NCBI RefSeq assembly: GCF_001513675.1
Contig: NZ_CP013859.1
Location: 2,481,081 to 2,545,080, forward strand
DNA: 64,000 bases
Direction of reading: 5' to 3'
DNA from: Microbacterium sp. XT11
GTDB lineage: Bacteria; Actinomycetota; Actinomycetes; Actinomycetales; Microbacteriaceae
Positions within the stretch are counted from its first letter, which is position 1, and each line of letters opens with the position of its first letter. Both the position numbers and the translations under genes were made by a program. A model generated the notes under the pieces. It was not told where the DNA came from. It saw only the letters and a list, made by a program, of their open reading frames with translations, and did no database searches. Of this stretch, positions 52,585 to 61,891 are shown piece by piece.

Positions 52585-53073
52585 ATGACCGACACGTCTC
52601 CCGGGCCGCGACTGCACATTCCGATCCAGCTCCGCTGGGGCGATCTGGACGCGTTCAACCACGTCAACAACACCTCGATGCTCAAACTGCTCGAGGAGGC
52701 GCGTGTGCGAGCGTTCTGGCGCGCCGGCCCGGGGGAGGAGGCTCCGTCGACGGCTGTGCTCGACTCCGGGATCGAGGAGGGCATCCTCACCCTCATCGCG
52801 CGTCAGGAGATCGAGTACCTCGCTCCCGTGCCCTACCAGCGCCGGCCGCTGGAGGTGCAGATGTGGTTCGGCAAGCTGGGCGGGTCGAGCGTGGAGGTCT
52901 GCTACGAGGTCCACAACGACCCCTCGGCCGAGCCACGGCAGATCTACGCCCGCTCCACAGCCGTGATCGTGCTCGTCGACGCCCGCACCGGACGCCCGAC
53001 CAGGCTCACGCAGGAGATGCGCGACGCGTGGGAGCCCTACACCGGTCCCTCGATCGAGTACGCACACCGCTGA
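52585..53073 (+). CDS. Acyl-CoA thioesterase, 4HBT/YbgC type
   Basis: 162 residues. Hot-dog fold thioesterase. The typical catalytic stretch LRWGDLDAFNHVNNTSMLKL has Asp and the HVNN box; RQEIEYLAPVPYQRRPLEVQ and VCYEVHNDP follow. Probably hydrolyses short or aromatic acyl-CoA; the substrate is open. The ATG at 52585 is one base after the ettA stop, so the two genes are cotranscribed although their functions are unrelated. Convergent with tesB, separated by a hairpin. Confidence 0.9.
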   Translation: MTDTSPGPRLHIPIQLRWGDLDAFNHVNNTSMLKLLEEARVRAFWRAGPGEEAPSTAVLDSGIEEGILTLIARQEIEYLAPVPYQRRPLEVQMWFGKLGGSSVEVCYEVHNDPSAEPRQIYARSTAVIVLVDARTGRPTRLTQEMRDAWEPYTGPSIEYAHR

Positions 53074-53079
53074 GCATCA

Positions 53080-53105
53080 CGCGCGACCCTCCCCGGTGTC
53101 GCGCG
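53080..53105. terminator. Hairpin between convergent thioesterase genes
   Basis: CGCGCGAC/GTCGCGCG, eight pairs with a ten-base loop, in the 46-bp gap between the two genes. No T run, so a weak or bidirectional terminator. Confidence 0.55.
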
Positions 53106-53119
53106 GCGGACTGCTCGCG

Positions 53120-54007
53120 TCAGTCCTGGGACGGGACGCGGATCATGATCTCCTGCGCGACCGACGCCGCCAGCACGCCGTCGCGTGTGTAGATGCGCCC
53201 CTGTGCGAGACCGCGACCGCCACGGGCGTTCGGCGACTCCTGCACGTACAGCAGCCAGTCGTCCACGCGGGCCGGCCGGTGCCACCACATGGCGTGGTCA
53301 AGGCTCGCGACCTTGAGCCCCGGCAGCGCCCAATAAACGCCGTGCGCACGGAGAATCGACTCCTGGATCGTCATGTCGCTCAGGTAGGCGAGAGCGGCCC
53401 GGTGCAGCCGCGGGTCGTCGGGCAACGGCGCCCGAAGCCGCATCCAGACCGCCTGCGCAGGGACCTTCTCATCGGAGCTGGGCAGGAAGAGCGGTGAGTC
53501 CACATGGCGTACGTCGGCGGCCCGGTCGCTCAGCATCCGCCTGGTGCCTTCAGGGAGACCGTCGACGCGGTCCTCGTCCGGACGCAACGACTCCGGTGAC
53601 GGGATGCCCTCAGGCATCGGCACCGCGTGCTCGACGCCGGGGTCATGATCCTGGAATGAGGCGATCATCGAGAAGATCGGCACGCCGTTCTGATAGGCCT
53701 GTGATCGGCGCGTCGAGAACGAACGGCCGTCGTGGATGCGGTCCACGGCGATCGTGAGCCCCTGGGTGGCGTCTCCTGGACGGAGGAAGTAGCCGTGCAT
53801 CGAGTGGACGGCACGGTCTTCGGGGAGCGTCCGCTCCGCCGCGAGCAGAGTCTGCGCGAGCACCTGCCCGCCGTAGATCCGTCCGGTCGGCATCGGATGC
53901 GAAGAACCGGTGAAGATGTCTTCGGTGGTGCGTGCCTGCGTCGAATCGAGATCCAGAACGGCTAGCAACTGCTCGACGGTGCGGATCGCGTGTGCCTCGG
54001 CGGTCAT
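53120..54007 (-). CDS. tesB: Acyl-CoA thioesterase II
   Basis: 295 residues. Double hot-dog TesB enzyme that hydrolyses medium- and long-chain acyl-CoA. Family features: GRIYGGQVLAQTLLAAERTL near residue 42, MHGYFLRPGD, the catalytic-region Asp in MTIQESILRAHG-containing second half, SLDHAMWWHRP and DDWLLYVQESPNARGGRGLAQ near the C-terminus. The ATG at 54007 follows GGAAGGGA on the minus strand, so it is leadered. TAAACT near 54052-54047 may be its -10 and overlaps that of the divergent gene. Confidence 0.93.
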   Translation of the reverse strand: MTAEAHAIRTVEQLLAVLDLDSTQARTTEDIFTGSSHPMPTGRIYGGQVLAQTLLAAERTLPEDRAVHSMHGYFLRPGDATQGLTIAVDRIHDGRSFSTRRSQAYQNGVPIFSMIASFQDHDPGVEHAVPMPEGIPSPESLRPDEDRVDGLPEGTRRMLSDRAADVRHVDSPLFLPSSDEKVPAQAVWMRLRAPLPDDPRLHRAALAYLSDMTIQESILRAHGVYWALPGLKVASLDHAMWWHRPARVDDWLLYVQESPNARGGRGLAQGRIYTRDGVLAASVAQEIMIRVPSQD

Positions 54008-54044
54008 GTCTTCCCTTCCGCGCGGAGCCTTCCACGTGCGTTGC

Positions 54045-54050
54045 TAGTTT
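54045..54050 (+). promoter_or_regulatory. Candidate -10 (TAGTTT), overlapping a divergent -10
   Basis: TAGTTT ends seven bases before the GTG at 54058. The minus-strand TAAACT (54052-54047) for tesB overlaps it, so the two promoters may exclude each other. Confidence 0.4.
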
Positions 54051-54057
54051 AGAGGGC

Positions 54058-54720
54058 GTGCCGCTTCCCCTCCTTCTCGCCGACGCCGAGACCGCAAGAG
54101 ATGTGCTGACTTTCGCCGGAAGGGCCGGTCGCATCTCGGATGAGGGTGTGCGGTTGCAGGCTTCCGACGGCGTCCTCGCGCTGACGGCGGCCGCACTCGC
54201 CCCGCACGGTCTGTTCGACAGGACCCCGGCCATCCTCGCCATGCGGATCGTCCACGCCGATCCTGAGCTGCGCTGCGACCTCGTCGTGGCGTCGCTCGCG
54301 CCCTCCGACGACGACCCACGCGCCCTGCTGCTCCCGGAGACGGCGCTGTCTCCCGCCTGGGCAGGCATCGCTCCGCCCCGGAGCGAGTGGCAGCGCGTGT
54401 CGACCTTGGCGGCATCCGTGATCGCTCAGCGTGCGCAGTGGGGCATCAGCGCGGTCGCGCACGGGACTCCGCCCGGCGCCGGGGAGGACGCCGTCCGCTC
54501 CCTGCGCGCATCGATCTGGGGGGAGCCTGATGACGACCTCGCGGGCGTTGCGCGCGGGGCCGCCTTCGCCGCCGACGCGTTCGGTTTCATCTCCGGAGAG
54601 GAGGAGGTCGCTGTGATGACCTCCGGCAGGTGGACGAGGCTCGCCTTCCGGCGCGGCCACGTCCTCGTGCGAGGTCCGGTGGCCAGCGGACTGACGCCGG
54701 TGCGCGACACCGGGGCCTGA
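54058..54720 (+). CDS. Hypothetical protein
   Basis: 220 residues, no signal peptide or membrane helix, rich in Ala. I recognise no domain. The centre has LDRTPAILAMRIVHADPELR-like sequence and the end GEEEVAVMTSGRWTRLAFRR, suggesting a soluble alpha/beta protein. The GTG at 54058 is supported by TAGTTT seven bases upstream; longer frames would overlap tesB. The 3' end is four bases from the convergent flavoprotein gene. Confidence 0.6.
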   Translation: MPLPLLLADAETARDVLTFAGRAGRISDEGVRLQASDGVLALTAAALAPHGLFDRTPAILAMRIVHADPELRCDLVVASLAPSDDDPRALLLPETALSPAWAGIAPPRSEWQRVSTLAASVIAQRAQWGISAVAHGTPPGAGEDAVRSLRASIWGEPDDDLAGVARGAAFAADAFGFISGEEEVAVMTSGRWTRLAFRRGHVLVRGPVASGLTPVRDTGA

Positions 54721-54724
54721 GACC

Positions 54725-56383
54725 TCAGCGGGACGCGGCCCGCCCTGCCTGCCTGCCTGAGAACAGGCATCCGCCGAGGAAGGTGCCCTCCAAGGCACGG
54801 TAGCCGTGCACTCCGCCTCCTCCGAAACCGCTCGCCTCTCCTGCGGCGAAGAGACCGGGAATGGCGCGCCCGGCCGCGTCCAGCGCACGCCCGTCGAGAT
54901 CCGTGTTGATGCCGCCGAGGGACTTCCGGGTGAGCACGTGGAGCTTCACGGCGATCATCGGCCCGGCATCCGGATCCTGAAGGCGGTGAGGGGCAGCGGT
55001 GCGGATCAGCCGGTCGCCCCGGTAGGTGCGCATGGAGCGGAGCATCCCGATCTGCGCATCCTTCGTGAAGTCGTTGTCGATCTCGCGGTCCCTGGCGACG
55101 ACCTCGCGGCGCACCCTGTCGAGATCGAGCACATCGCCGCCGGGATGACGCGCCATCTGCTCCAGCAACGACTCGAGGTCGTTCTCGACGATGAAGTCCG
55201 CGCCCTCGTCGAGGAATGACTGCACCGGTCCCGTCGGCCCCTTCGCGAGCCGCGACCGCAGCAGCAGCGCGATGTCCTTGCCGGTGAGATCGGGGTTCTG
55301 CTCGCTGCCGGACAGCGCGAACTCCTTCTCGACGATCTGTCTCGACGTCACGAACCACGAGTGGTCATAGCCGGTGTTTCGGAGGTACGACAGCGTGCCG
55401 AGCGTGTCGAAGCCGGGATAGAGGGGCACCGGGAGCCTCGCGCCCGTTGCATCCAGCCACAGCGACGAGGGTCCCGGCAGGATCCGGATGCCGTGGCCCG
55501 GCCACACCGGATCCCAGTTCGTGATGCCCTCGACGTAGTGCCACATGCGGTCTTCGTTGATCAGCCGGGCGCCGGCCGCCGCACTCACGGCGTGCATGGA
55601 TCCGTCGACGTATGCGGGCACCCCGGTCAGCATGTGCTCCGGGGCTGCCCCGAGCCGCTCCGGCCAGAACGCGCGCACCAGATCGTGGTTGCCGCCGATG
55701 CCGCCGGAGGCGACGATCGTGGCAGCGGCCACGATCTCGAAGTCGCCGACGACGTCGCGGCTCGACACCTCGCCCCGCGCAGCAGGGCTGCTGGCCAGGA
55801 TGGTGCCGCGTGCGCCGGTGACCGCGCCGTCGGTCGTGATCAGTTCCGTGACGCGGTGCCGGGGGAGGACGGTCACGTGGCCTTCGCGTTCGCCCTGCTC
55901 CACGGCGTCGACGAAGGGCGAGACGATCCCCGGCCCGGTGCCCCAGGTGATGTGGAAGCGCGGCACAGAGTTGCCGGGGCCGAGGGCTCCGTAGCCGCCT
56001 CGCTCTGCCCAGCCGACGACGGGGAAGAAGCCGACGCCGCGCTGCCGCAGCCACGCGCGCTTCTCTCCTGCGGCGAACGCCAGGTACGCCTCCGCCCACC
56101 GGCGCGGCCATTCGTCCTCCGCGCGGTCGAACGAGGCGGTGCCGAACCAGTCCTGCGTGGCGAGCTCGAGCGAGTCCTTGATGCCCATCCGGCGCTGCTC
56201 GGGGGAGTCGACGAGGAACAGTCCGCCGAACGACCACCAGGCCTGGCCGCCCAGGTTCGTCCGCGGTTCCTGGTCGAGCACGACGACACGCTTGCCCGCC
56301 TCCAGCGCCTCCGTTGCCGCGACGAGGCCGGACAGCCCCCATCCGATCACCAGGACATCAGTGGACAGGGGCGTCGTCGTCAT
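54725..56383 (-). CDS. FAD-binding dehydrogenase (fumarate reductase/KstD-like)
   Basis: 552 residues. The N-terminal Rossmann motif [20 protein letters not shown] binds [23 protein letters not shown] and the late [20 protein letters not shown] are typical of the fumarate-reductase/ketosteroid-dehydrogenase flavoprotein family. The related group is often annotated as FAD-binding dehydrogenase with unknown substrate. The start ATG at 56383 overlaps the globin stop. Because it follows an oxygen-binding protein in the same operon, a redox link is plausible but not shown. Confidence 0.85.
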   Translation of the reverse strand: MTTTPLSTDVLVIGWGLSGLVAATEALEAGKRVVVLDQEPRTNLGGQAWWSFGGLFLVDSPEQRRMGIKDSLELATQDWFGTASFDRAEDEWPRRWAEAYLAFAAGEKRAWLRQRGVGFFPVVGWAERGGYGALGPGNSVPRFHITWGTGPGIVSPFVDAVEQGEREGHVTVLPRHRVTELITTDGAVTGARGTILASSPAARGEVSSRDVVGDFEIVAAATIVASGGIGGNHDLVRAFWPERLGAAPEHMLTGVPAYVDGSMHAVSAAAGARLINEDRMWHYVEGITNWDPVWPGHGIRILPGPSSLWLDATGARLPVPLYPGFDTLGTLSYLRNTGYDHSWFVTSRQIVEKEFALSGSEQNPDLTGKDIALLLRSRLAKGPTGPVQSFLDEGADFIVENDLESLLEQMARHPGGDVLDLDRVRREVVARDREIDNDFTKDAQIGMLRSMRTYRGDRLIRTAAPHRLQDPDAGPMIAVKLHVLTRKSLGGINTDLDGRALDAAGRAIPGLFAAGEASGFGGGGVHGYRALEGTFLGGCLFSGRQAGRAASR

Positions 56384-56829
56384 GAGTTCTCCGTTGGTTC
56401 CTGACGGCTGCGTGCCTCGAGTGTGGTCCGGCCGGCCGCCGCGGGCCCGATGCCCGAGGGTTCGAACGTGTTCACCATGGCATACGCCGCGCGTTCCAGG
56501 TAGTCCCAGAGGGTGGATTCGTGCAGCGGTGACAACTGCGCCTCGTCCACGGCGGTCCGCATATGACGGAGCCACCGGTCCCGCGCATCCGGGTCGATGT
56601 GGAACGGCATGTGGCGCATGCGCAGGCGGGGATGCCCCCGCGTCTCGCCATACGTCGTCGGGCCTCCCCAGTACTGGACGAGGAACAGCGTCAGCCGCTC
56701 CGCTGCCGGGCCCAGGTCCTCCTCGGGGTACATCGGTTTGAGCACCGGGTCCAGGGCGACCTCGCGGTAGAAGACGCCGACGATGCGCTCGAACGTCTCG
56801 TACCCGCCGACCTCGTCATAGAAGCTCAT
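56380..56829 (-). CDS. Group II truncated haemoglobin (GlbO-like)
   Basis: 149 residues. Two-on-two haemoglobin. Aligned to M. tuberculosis trHbO with an offset of two, the key residues are present: Tyr21 (B10), Tyr34 (CD1, MYPEEDL), proximal His73 (RMRHMPFHI) and Trp86 (G8, DRWLRHM). Such proteins bind oxygen tightly and may scavenge NO or peroxide. The sequence ends about 20 residues beyond the globin fold. Both ends overlap neighbours: its ATG the mscS-like stop, its TGA the flavoprotein ATG, so all three are translationally coupled. Confidence 0.93.
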   Translation of the reverse strand: MSFYDEVGGYETFERIVGVFYREVALDPVLKPMYPEEDLGPAAERLTLFLVQYWGGPTTYGETRGHPRLRMRHMPFHIDPDARDRWLRHMRTAVDEAQLSPLHESTLWDYLERAAYAMVNTFEPSGIGPAAAGRTTLEARSRQEPTENS

Positions 56830-57896
56830 CGCTGACCGGCTCCTTCGTCCGTCGACTTCTTGCGGCGCCAGATGCCGCGCTCGGGCACGGGAACCCCCGT
56901 GACGGCGTTGGGACGGGTCTTGGGGGGATTCGCCCCGCGCACCCGGCGGGCGCCGTCGAGACCTGTCGGGACGACGTCGACCATGCTCGGGATGGCGATC
57001 TCCTTCTCGAGGAGCGCCGAACGGAGGCGTCGACGGAGCTCCTGCGCCACATCGTCCTTCGCGTTGGCCCGGGACTTGATGACGATCCGCACGACGAGGG
57101 CGTCGCCGTCGATCGATTCCAGGCCCCAGAGCTCGGGCTTCTCGACGATGCGGGTGCGCCACTTCGGGTCTTTCGCGAGCCCCTGTGCGGTCTCCAGCAT
57201 GATGTGCTCGACGTCGTCGAGGTCGGAATCGGCCGGGACGCCGATGTCGATGATCGCGCGCGCCCATCCCTGCGACATGTTCCCGATGCGCGTGACCTCG
57301 CCGTTGCGCACGTACCAGAGCGTTCCGTTGACGTCACGCACCTGGGTGATGCGCACGCTCACGTACTCCACGACGCCCGTCGCGAGGCCGAGATCGACGA
57401 CGTCGCCGATGCCGATCTGATCCTCGGCGACGATGAACATCCCGTTCAGCACGTCCTTGACGATGTTCTGGGCGCCGAAACCGAGACCGGCGCCCACCGC
57501 GGCGGTCAGCAGGGTGAGAGAGCCGAGGAGCGAGCTGTCGAGGACGTTCACGATGAGCACCACCGCGATCACGACGAGCATGACGTTGACGATGTTCTGC
57601 AGGATCGTCCCGAGCGTCCTCGTGCGCTGGACGAGCCTCATGTCCGCGAGCGGCGACCGCTCCAGCGCCTGGGTGTCGTCGACCGCCGCCTTGCTCTTCG
57701 CGCTGTCGACGATGCGATGGACGACGCGGCGGATGACGAGTCTCAGGACCAGGGCGAGGAGCACGCAGCCCACGATGATGAGCGCCACGTGCAGGGCTCT
57801 GAGGCCGACCGCACCGAGCACCGCCAGCAGTTGCTGGATCCATTCGGGAAGCGGAACGTCCTCGGCCGAGGGAGTCGTCTGGAAGGGGAGGATCAT
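56826..57896 (-). CDS. MscS-type mechanosensitive channel
   Basis: 356 residues. Small-conductance mechanosensitive channel with three predicted helices (about 30-50, 95-115 and 125-150). The pore-lining stretch [20 protein letters not shown], then [20 protein letters not shown], is the MscS signature. The cytosolic beta domain ([20 protein letters not shown]) and the C-terminal domain follow; the last 50 residues are basic and poorly conserved. The ATG at 57896 follows TAGTAT by eight bases. First gene of the channel-globin-flavoprotein operon. Confidence 0.93.
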   Translation of the reverse strand: MILPFQTTPSAEDVPLPEWIQQLLAVLGAVGLRALHVALIIVGCVLLALVLRLVIRRVVHRIVDSAKSKAAVDDTQALERSPLADMRLVQRTRTLGTILQNIVNVMLVVIAVVLIVNVLDSSLLGSLTLLTAAVGAGLGFGAQNIVKDVLNGMFIVAEDQIGIGDVVDLGLATGVVEYVSVRITQVRDVNGTLWYVRNGEVTRIGNMSQGWARAIIDIGVPADSDLDDVEHIMLETAQGLAKDPKWRTRIVEKPELWGLESIDGDALVVRIVIKSRANAKDDVAQELRRRLRSALLEKEIAIPSMVDVVPTGLDGARRVRGANPPKTRPNAVTGVPVPERGIWRRKKSTDEGAGQR

Positions 57897-57904
57897 CGTC
57901 TCCG

Positions 57905-57910
57905 ATACTA
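57905..57910 (-). promoter_or_regulatory. Candidate -10 (TAGTAT) of the MscS-globin operon
   Basis: On the minus strand TAGTAT ends eight bases before the ATG at 57896 and directly abuts the pepN terminator. Confidence 0.45.
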
Positions 57911-57961
57911 ACGATCAGGCCTCTGCGCGGGCTGGACGCACCGCGGCAGAGGCCTGATCGT
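57911..57961 (-). terminator. Terminator after pepN
   Basis: Perfect 16-bp stem (57911-57926 with 57946-57961) and a 19-base loop, 12 bases past the pepN stop. Confidence 0.75.
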
Positions 57962-57973
57962 GAAGCCGGGCGG

Positions 57974-60526
57974 TCAGTCCTCGCTGTCGCGCGACTGAGC
58001 GGCGAGAGCACGCTCGACGTCGGCGAGGTTCTCGAGCACGAGGCGACGCAGAGCGGGCGGCGCGTCGTTGTGAGCCGAAAGCCAGTTCCTCGTCGCATCG
58101 CGCAGCTCGACGTTCCCCAGAGCGGTGGGGAAGAGCCCCACGACGAGGTACTGGGCGATCTGGTATGTCCGCGACTCCCAGATCGGGAGCAGCATGTCGA
58201 AGTAGGGCTGCACGAACTCGCCGAGCACGTCCACACCGGCCGGGTGCACGAACCCGAGTGCCGCCGAGCGCACGATCGTGTTGGGAGCGTCGTCCCGCTC
58301 GACGAGCGAGGTCCATGCCGCACGCTTCGAGGCGAGGGCGGGCAGAGCCGCGCGCGCCTGGGCGGCGAACTCCGCACCCTTCGCCGTGTTGTCGGCGGCG
58401 AGGGCGGCATCGATCGTCGCTGCGTCGGTCGCCCCGATCGTCGCGAGGCCGACGAGGAGCTGCCAGTTCAGGTCGGCGTCGATCTCCAGGCCGGGCAGCG
58501 TGTCCTCTCCGGAGCGCAGGCGGCCGACGATCCCGGCGTGTTCGGGGGTCACCAGCGCGTTCGCGAAAGCAGTGACGAACTGCAGCTGGCTGTCGCTGCC
58601 CGGTTCCGCCGCCTCTGCCAGCGCCCACAGGCCGTCGGCGACCTTCTGGCGTGCTGCCTGACGCGCCTCCGGTGCGACGTAGAGCGTCGCCGCCGTGCGC
58701 AGCTGCGCGAGCGTGGTGCGGACCGTGGTCGACTCGGTCTCGCGCCCGATGTTGCCTAGTACGAGATCGATGTAGTCGGACGCCGAGCTCTCGGCGTCGC
58801 GCGTCTGATCCCACGCGGCGCCCCAGACCAGTGAGCGCGCCAGCGGGTCGTGGATGTCGGCCAGGTGGGCGATCGCCGTGGCCAGGGACTTCTCGTCGAG
58901 GCGGATCTTCGCGTACGCGAGGTCGTTGTCGTTGAGGAGCACGAGATCGGGGCGCTTCAGCCCCTGCAGCTCCGGCACCTCGGTACGGTCGCCGTCGACG
59001 TCGATCTCCGCGTAGTGCGTGCGGACGAGAGCGCCCTCGTGCAGTGTGTAGAACCCGATGCCCAGACGGTGCGGCCGGATGGTCGGGTAGTCGGCCGGCG
59101 CCGTCTGCGTCACGGCGAAGCGGGAGATCGTGCCATCGGAGTCCTCGGCGATGACCGGTTCGAGAGTGTTGACCCCCGCGGTCTCCAGCCACTTCTTCGA
59201 CCACGAGCTGAGGTCCCGTCCGCTCGTCGCCTCGAGCTCCGTGAGCAGATCGCTCAGCTCGGTGTTGCCCCACGAGTGCTTCTGGAAGTACTGCGACACG
59301 CCGGCGAAGAACTGCTCGATCCCGACCCAGGCGGCGAGCTGCTTGAGCACGGAGCCGCCCTTGGCGTACGTGATGCCGTCGAAGTTGACCTGCACGTCCT
59401 CCAGGTCGTTGATCTCGGCGACGATCGGGTGTGTCGACGGCAGCTGGTCCTGGCGGTAGGCCCAGGTCTTCTCCATGGCGTTGAAGGTCGTCCACGCCTC
59501 GGTCCACTCGGTGGCCTCTGCCGTCGCGATCGTCGAGGCCCATTCGGCGAACGACTCGTTCAGCCAGAGGTCGTTCCACCACTTCATGGTCACGAGGTCG
59601 CCGAACCACATGTGCGCGAGCTCGTGCAGGATCGTCACCACGCGACGCTCCTTGACGGCATCCGTCACCTTGCTGCGGAACACGTACGTCTCGGTGAACG
59701 TCACAGCTCCCGCGTTCTCCATGGCGCCGGCGTTGAATTCGGGGACGAACAGCTGGTCGTACTTGGCGAACGGGTACGGCACGCCGAACTTCGACTCGAA
59801 GTACGCGAAGCCCTCGCGGGTCTTGTCGAAGATGTAGTCGGCGTCGAGGTGCTGCCACAGGCTCTTGCGGCCGTACACGCCGAGGGGGATCACGCGCCCG
59901 GAGGCGCTCGTGAGCTCGGAGAACGTCGCCTCGTATGGCCCGGCGATGAGGGCGGTGATGTATGAGGAGATGCGCGGGGTCGGCTCGAAGCCCCAGGTCG
60001 CGACGGACTTGTCGTCGTGGAGGATGGGCTCGGGGGTGGGGGAGTTCGACACCACCTTCCACGCGGACGGCGCCGTCACCGTGAACTGGAAGGTGGCCTT
60101 CAGATCGGGCTGCTCGAACACCGCGAAGACGCGGCGAGAATCGGGCACCTCGAACTGGGTGTAGAGGTACACCTCCCCGTCGACCGGGTCGACGAATCGG
60201 TGGAGGCCCTCGCCGGTGTTGGTGTACATGCAGTCGGCGTCGACGACGAGCACGTTCTCGGCCTGCAGGTTCGTGAGGGTGATGCGCGAGTCCGCGAACA
60301 CCTCTTCGGGGTCGAGCTGCTCGCCGTTGAGCGAGATCTCGCGCACCTCGCGAGCGATGAGGTCGATGAACGTGAAGCTCTCCGGCGTCGCGGTGAAGCG
60401 CACCACGCTGCGAGAGCCGAACACCTCGGCGCCCTTGGTCAGATCGAGTGCGACCTCGTACGACTGGGTGTCGATGACGTCGCGGCGCTCCTGCGCTTCG
60501 ATGCGGGTGAGGTTCTCTCCAGGCAC
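57974..60526 (-). CDS. pepN: Aminopeptidase N (M1 family)
   Basis: 850 residues. Zinc aminopeptidase of the actinobacterial type, cytosolic. The exopeptidase motif AGAMENAGAV and the zinc site ILHELAHMWFGDLVTMKWWN with Glu further on (WLNESFAEW) are complete. An ERAP-like C-terminal helical domain covers about 530-850. I prefer the GTG at 60526, whose product starts PGENLTRIEAQERR and which has a GGGAG site upstream; an ATG at 60592 would add 22 residues, but TAGGCT ends only three bases before it. Followed by a strong terminator. Confidence 0.94.
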   Translation of the reverse strand: MPGENLTRIEAQERRDVIDTQSYEVALDLTKGAEVFGSRSVVRFTATPESFTFIDLIAREVREISLNGEQLDPEEVFADSRITLTNLQAENVLVVDADCMYTNTGEGLHRFVDPVDGEVYLYTQFEVPDSRRVFAVFEQPDLKATFQFTVTAPSAWKVVSNSPTPEPILHDDKSVATWGFEPTPRISSYITALIAGPYEATFSELTSASGRVIPLGVYGRKSLWQHLDADYIFDKTREGFAYFESKFGVPYPFAKYDQLFVPEFNAGAMENAGAVTFTETYVFRSKVTDAVKERRVVTILHELAHMWFGDLVTMKWWNDLWLNESFAEWASTIATAEATEWTEAWTTFNAMEKTWAYRQDQLPSTHPIVAEINDLEDVQVNFDGITYAKGGSVLKQLAAWVGIEQFFAGVSQYFQKHSWGNTELSDLLTELEATSGRDLSSWSKKWLETAGVNTLEPVIAEDSDGTISRFAVTQTAPADYPTIRPHRLGIGFYTLHEGALVRTHYAEIDVDGDRTEVPELQGLKRPDLVLLNDNDLAYAKIRLDEKSLATAIAHLADIHDPLARSLVWGAAWDQTRDAESSASDYIDLVLGNIGRETESTTVRTTLAQLRTAATLYVAPEARQAARQKVADGLWALAEAAEPGSDSQLQFVTAFANALVTPEHAGIVGRLRSGEDTLPGLEIDADLNWQLLVGLATIGATDAATIDAALAADNTAKGAEFAAQARAALPALASKRAAWTSLVERDDAPNTIVRSAALGFVHPAGVDVLGEFVQPYFDMLLPIWESRTYQIAQYLVVGLFPTALGNVELRDATRNWLSAHNDAPPALRRLVLENLADVERALAAQSRDSED

Positions 60527-60595
60527 AGCTGTACTCCCAGGGGTGAGGGGATGTGACCGCGGTCGGGCGCAGTTGGCGCCCACGGCAACCATGAC

Positions 60596-60601
60596 AGCCT
60601 A
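60596..60601 (-). promoter_or_regulatory. Candidate -10 (TAGGCT) of pepN
   Basis: Minus-strand TAGGCT about 70 bases before the chosen pepN GTG at 60526; it would give a leadered message. Confidence 0.35.
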
Positions 60602-60667
60602 CGCCAGGACGCGCGCACGTCCAGCCTACGCAAAGGGACGCGCTCCAGGGGGTGAAAGGATGGAGGG

Positions 60668-61852
60668 GTGACTGCGATCGATCCCGATGTCGTTCCCTTT
60701 GCCTCTCCCGCCGCGGCGAGCGGCGTTCCGTTCGTGGCGACTCCGGTCGCCTACGACGCCATCCTCCTGGCCGGATTCGGCGGGCCCGAGGGGCAGGATG
60801 ACGTGATCCCGTTCCTCCGCAACGTCACCAGGGGACGCGGCATCCCCGACGAGAGGCTCGAAGAGGTCGCACACCATTACCGCCACTTCGGCGGCGTGAG
60901 TCCGATCAACGCGCAGAACCGTGCGTTGAAGGCGGCGCTCGAAGCCGCACTCGCCGAGCGCGGCATCGACCTCCCGGTGTACTGGGGCAACCGCAACTGG
61001 ACACCGTACCTCGAGGATGCCGTATCCGAGGCCGCGGCCAACGGACACACGACGCTCCTCGCGTTCGCGACCAGTGCCTACAGCTCGTTCTCCAGCTGCC
61101 GCCAGTACCGCGAGGACTTCGCCAGGGTTCTCCACGAGACCGCGCTCGGCGGCACGGTATCGATCGACAAGATTCGCCCGTTCTACGACCATCCCGGATT
61201 CGTCGAAGCCTTCGAGACCGGTGTGCGCGACGCCGTCGAGCGCTTCCTCGGCGAGGGGCACGCCCCGTCGGAGATCCAGATCCTGTTCTCCACGCACAGC
61301 ATCCCGACGGCGGATGCCGAGCGCTCCGGTGCACGCGACGTCGACTGGGGCCCCGGTGGCGCCTACGCCGCACAGCACGAGGCGGTCGCGGCGTGGGTGA
61401 TGGACAGGGTCGCCACCGTCGTCCCCGCAGCCGCTGACGTCGCGTGGGAGCTCGTCTACCAGTCGCGTTCGGGTCCTGCGTCGCAGCCGTGGCTCGAGCC
61501 CGACGTGTGCGACGTCATCGCGGAGCTGCCCGCACGGGGGCGCAAGGCCGTGGCAGTGGTCCCTGTCGGCTTCATGAGCGACCACATGGAGGTGCTCTGG
61601 GATCTCGACACCGAGGCGGCTGAGGCGGCGGCGGAGGCGGGTCTCGGGTTCGTGCGGACGCCCACCCCTGGCGTGTCGCCGGCCTTCGTCGACGGCATCA
61701 TCGACCTCATCCAGGAACGCCTCGAAGGCCGCTCGCCGGCGGAGCGCAGCCGCATCACCAGCCCCGGCGGCAGTTTCGACATCTGCAGGCCGGGGTGCTG
61801 CGAGAACGTGCGCGCCGGCTTCAAGCCCGCAGCCGCCGGCGTCGCGCCCTGA
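60668..61852 (+). CDS. hemH: Ferrochelatase (coproporphyrin type)
   Basis: 394 residues. Inserts iron into the porphyrin; actinobacterial enzymes of this type act on coproporphyrin III before decarboxylation. The catalytic His210 is in LFSTHSIPT and the acidic partner in SDHMEVLWDLDTEA. Four cysteines, Cys144 (SSCRQYRED) and Cys373, Cys377 and Cys378 (ICRPGCCEN), fit the [2Fe-2S] site known in mycobacterial homologues. The GTG at 60668 follows AAGGATGGAGG. Divergent from pepN across a 141-bp gap. Confidence 0.93.
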   Translation: MTAIDPDVVPFASPAAASGVPFVATPVAYDAILLAGFGGPEGQDDVIPFLRNVTRGRGIPDERLEEVAHHYRHFGGVSPINAQNRALKAALEAALAERGIDLPVYWGNRNWTPYLEDAVSEAAANGHTTLLAFATSAYSSFSSCRQYREDFARVLHETALGGTVSIDKIRPFYDHPGFVEAFETGVRDAVERFLGEGHAPSEIQILFSTHSIPTADAERSGARDVDWGPGGAYAAQHEAVAAWVMDRVATVVPAAADVAWELVYQSRSGPASQPWLEPDVCDVIAELPARGRKAVAVVPVGFMSDHMEVLWDLDTEAAEAAAEAGLGFVRTPTPGVSPAFVDGIIDLIQERLEGRSPAERSRITSPGGSFDICRPGCCENVRAGFKPAAAGVAP

Positions 61853-61878
61853 GCGGGTCTGCTGTCCCGACGGCTCAA

Positions 61879-61884
61879 TAGGAT
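61879..61884 (+). promoter_or_regulatory. Candidate -10 (TAGGAT) of rpiB
   Basis: TAGGAT ends seven bases before the ATG at 61892; the spacer GGAAGCC could also serve as a weak ribosome site. Confidence 0.45.
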
Positions 61885-61891
61885 GGAAGCC

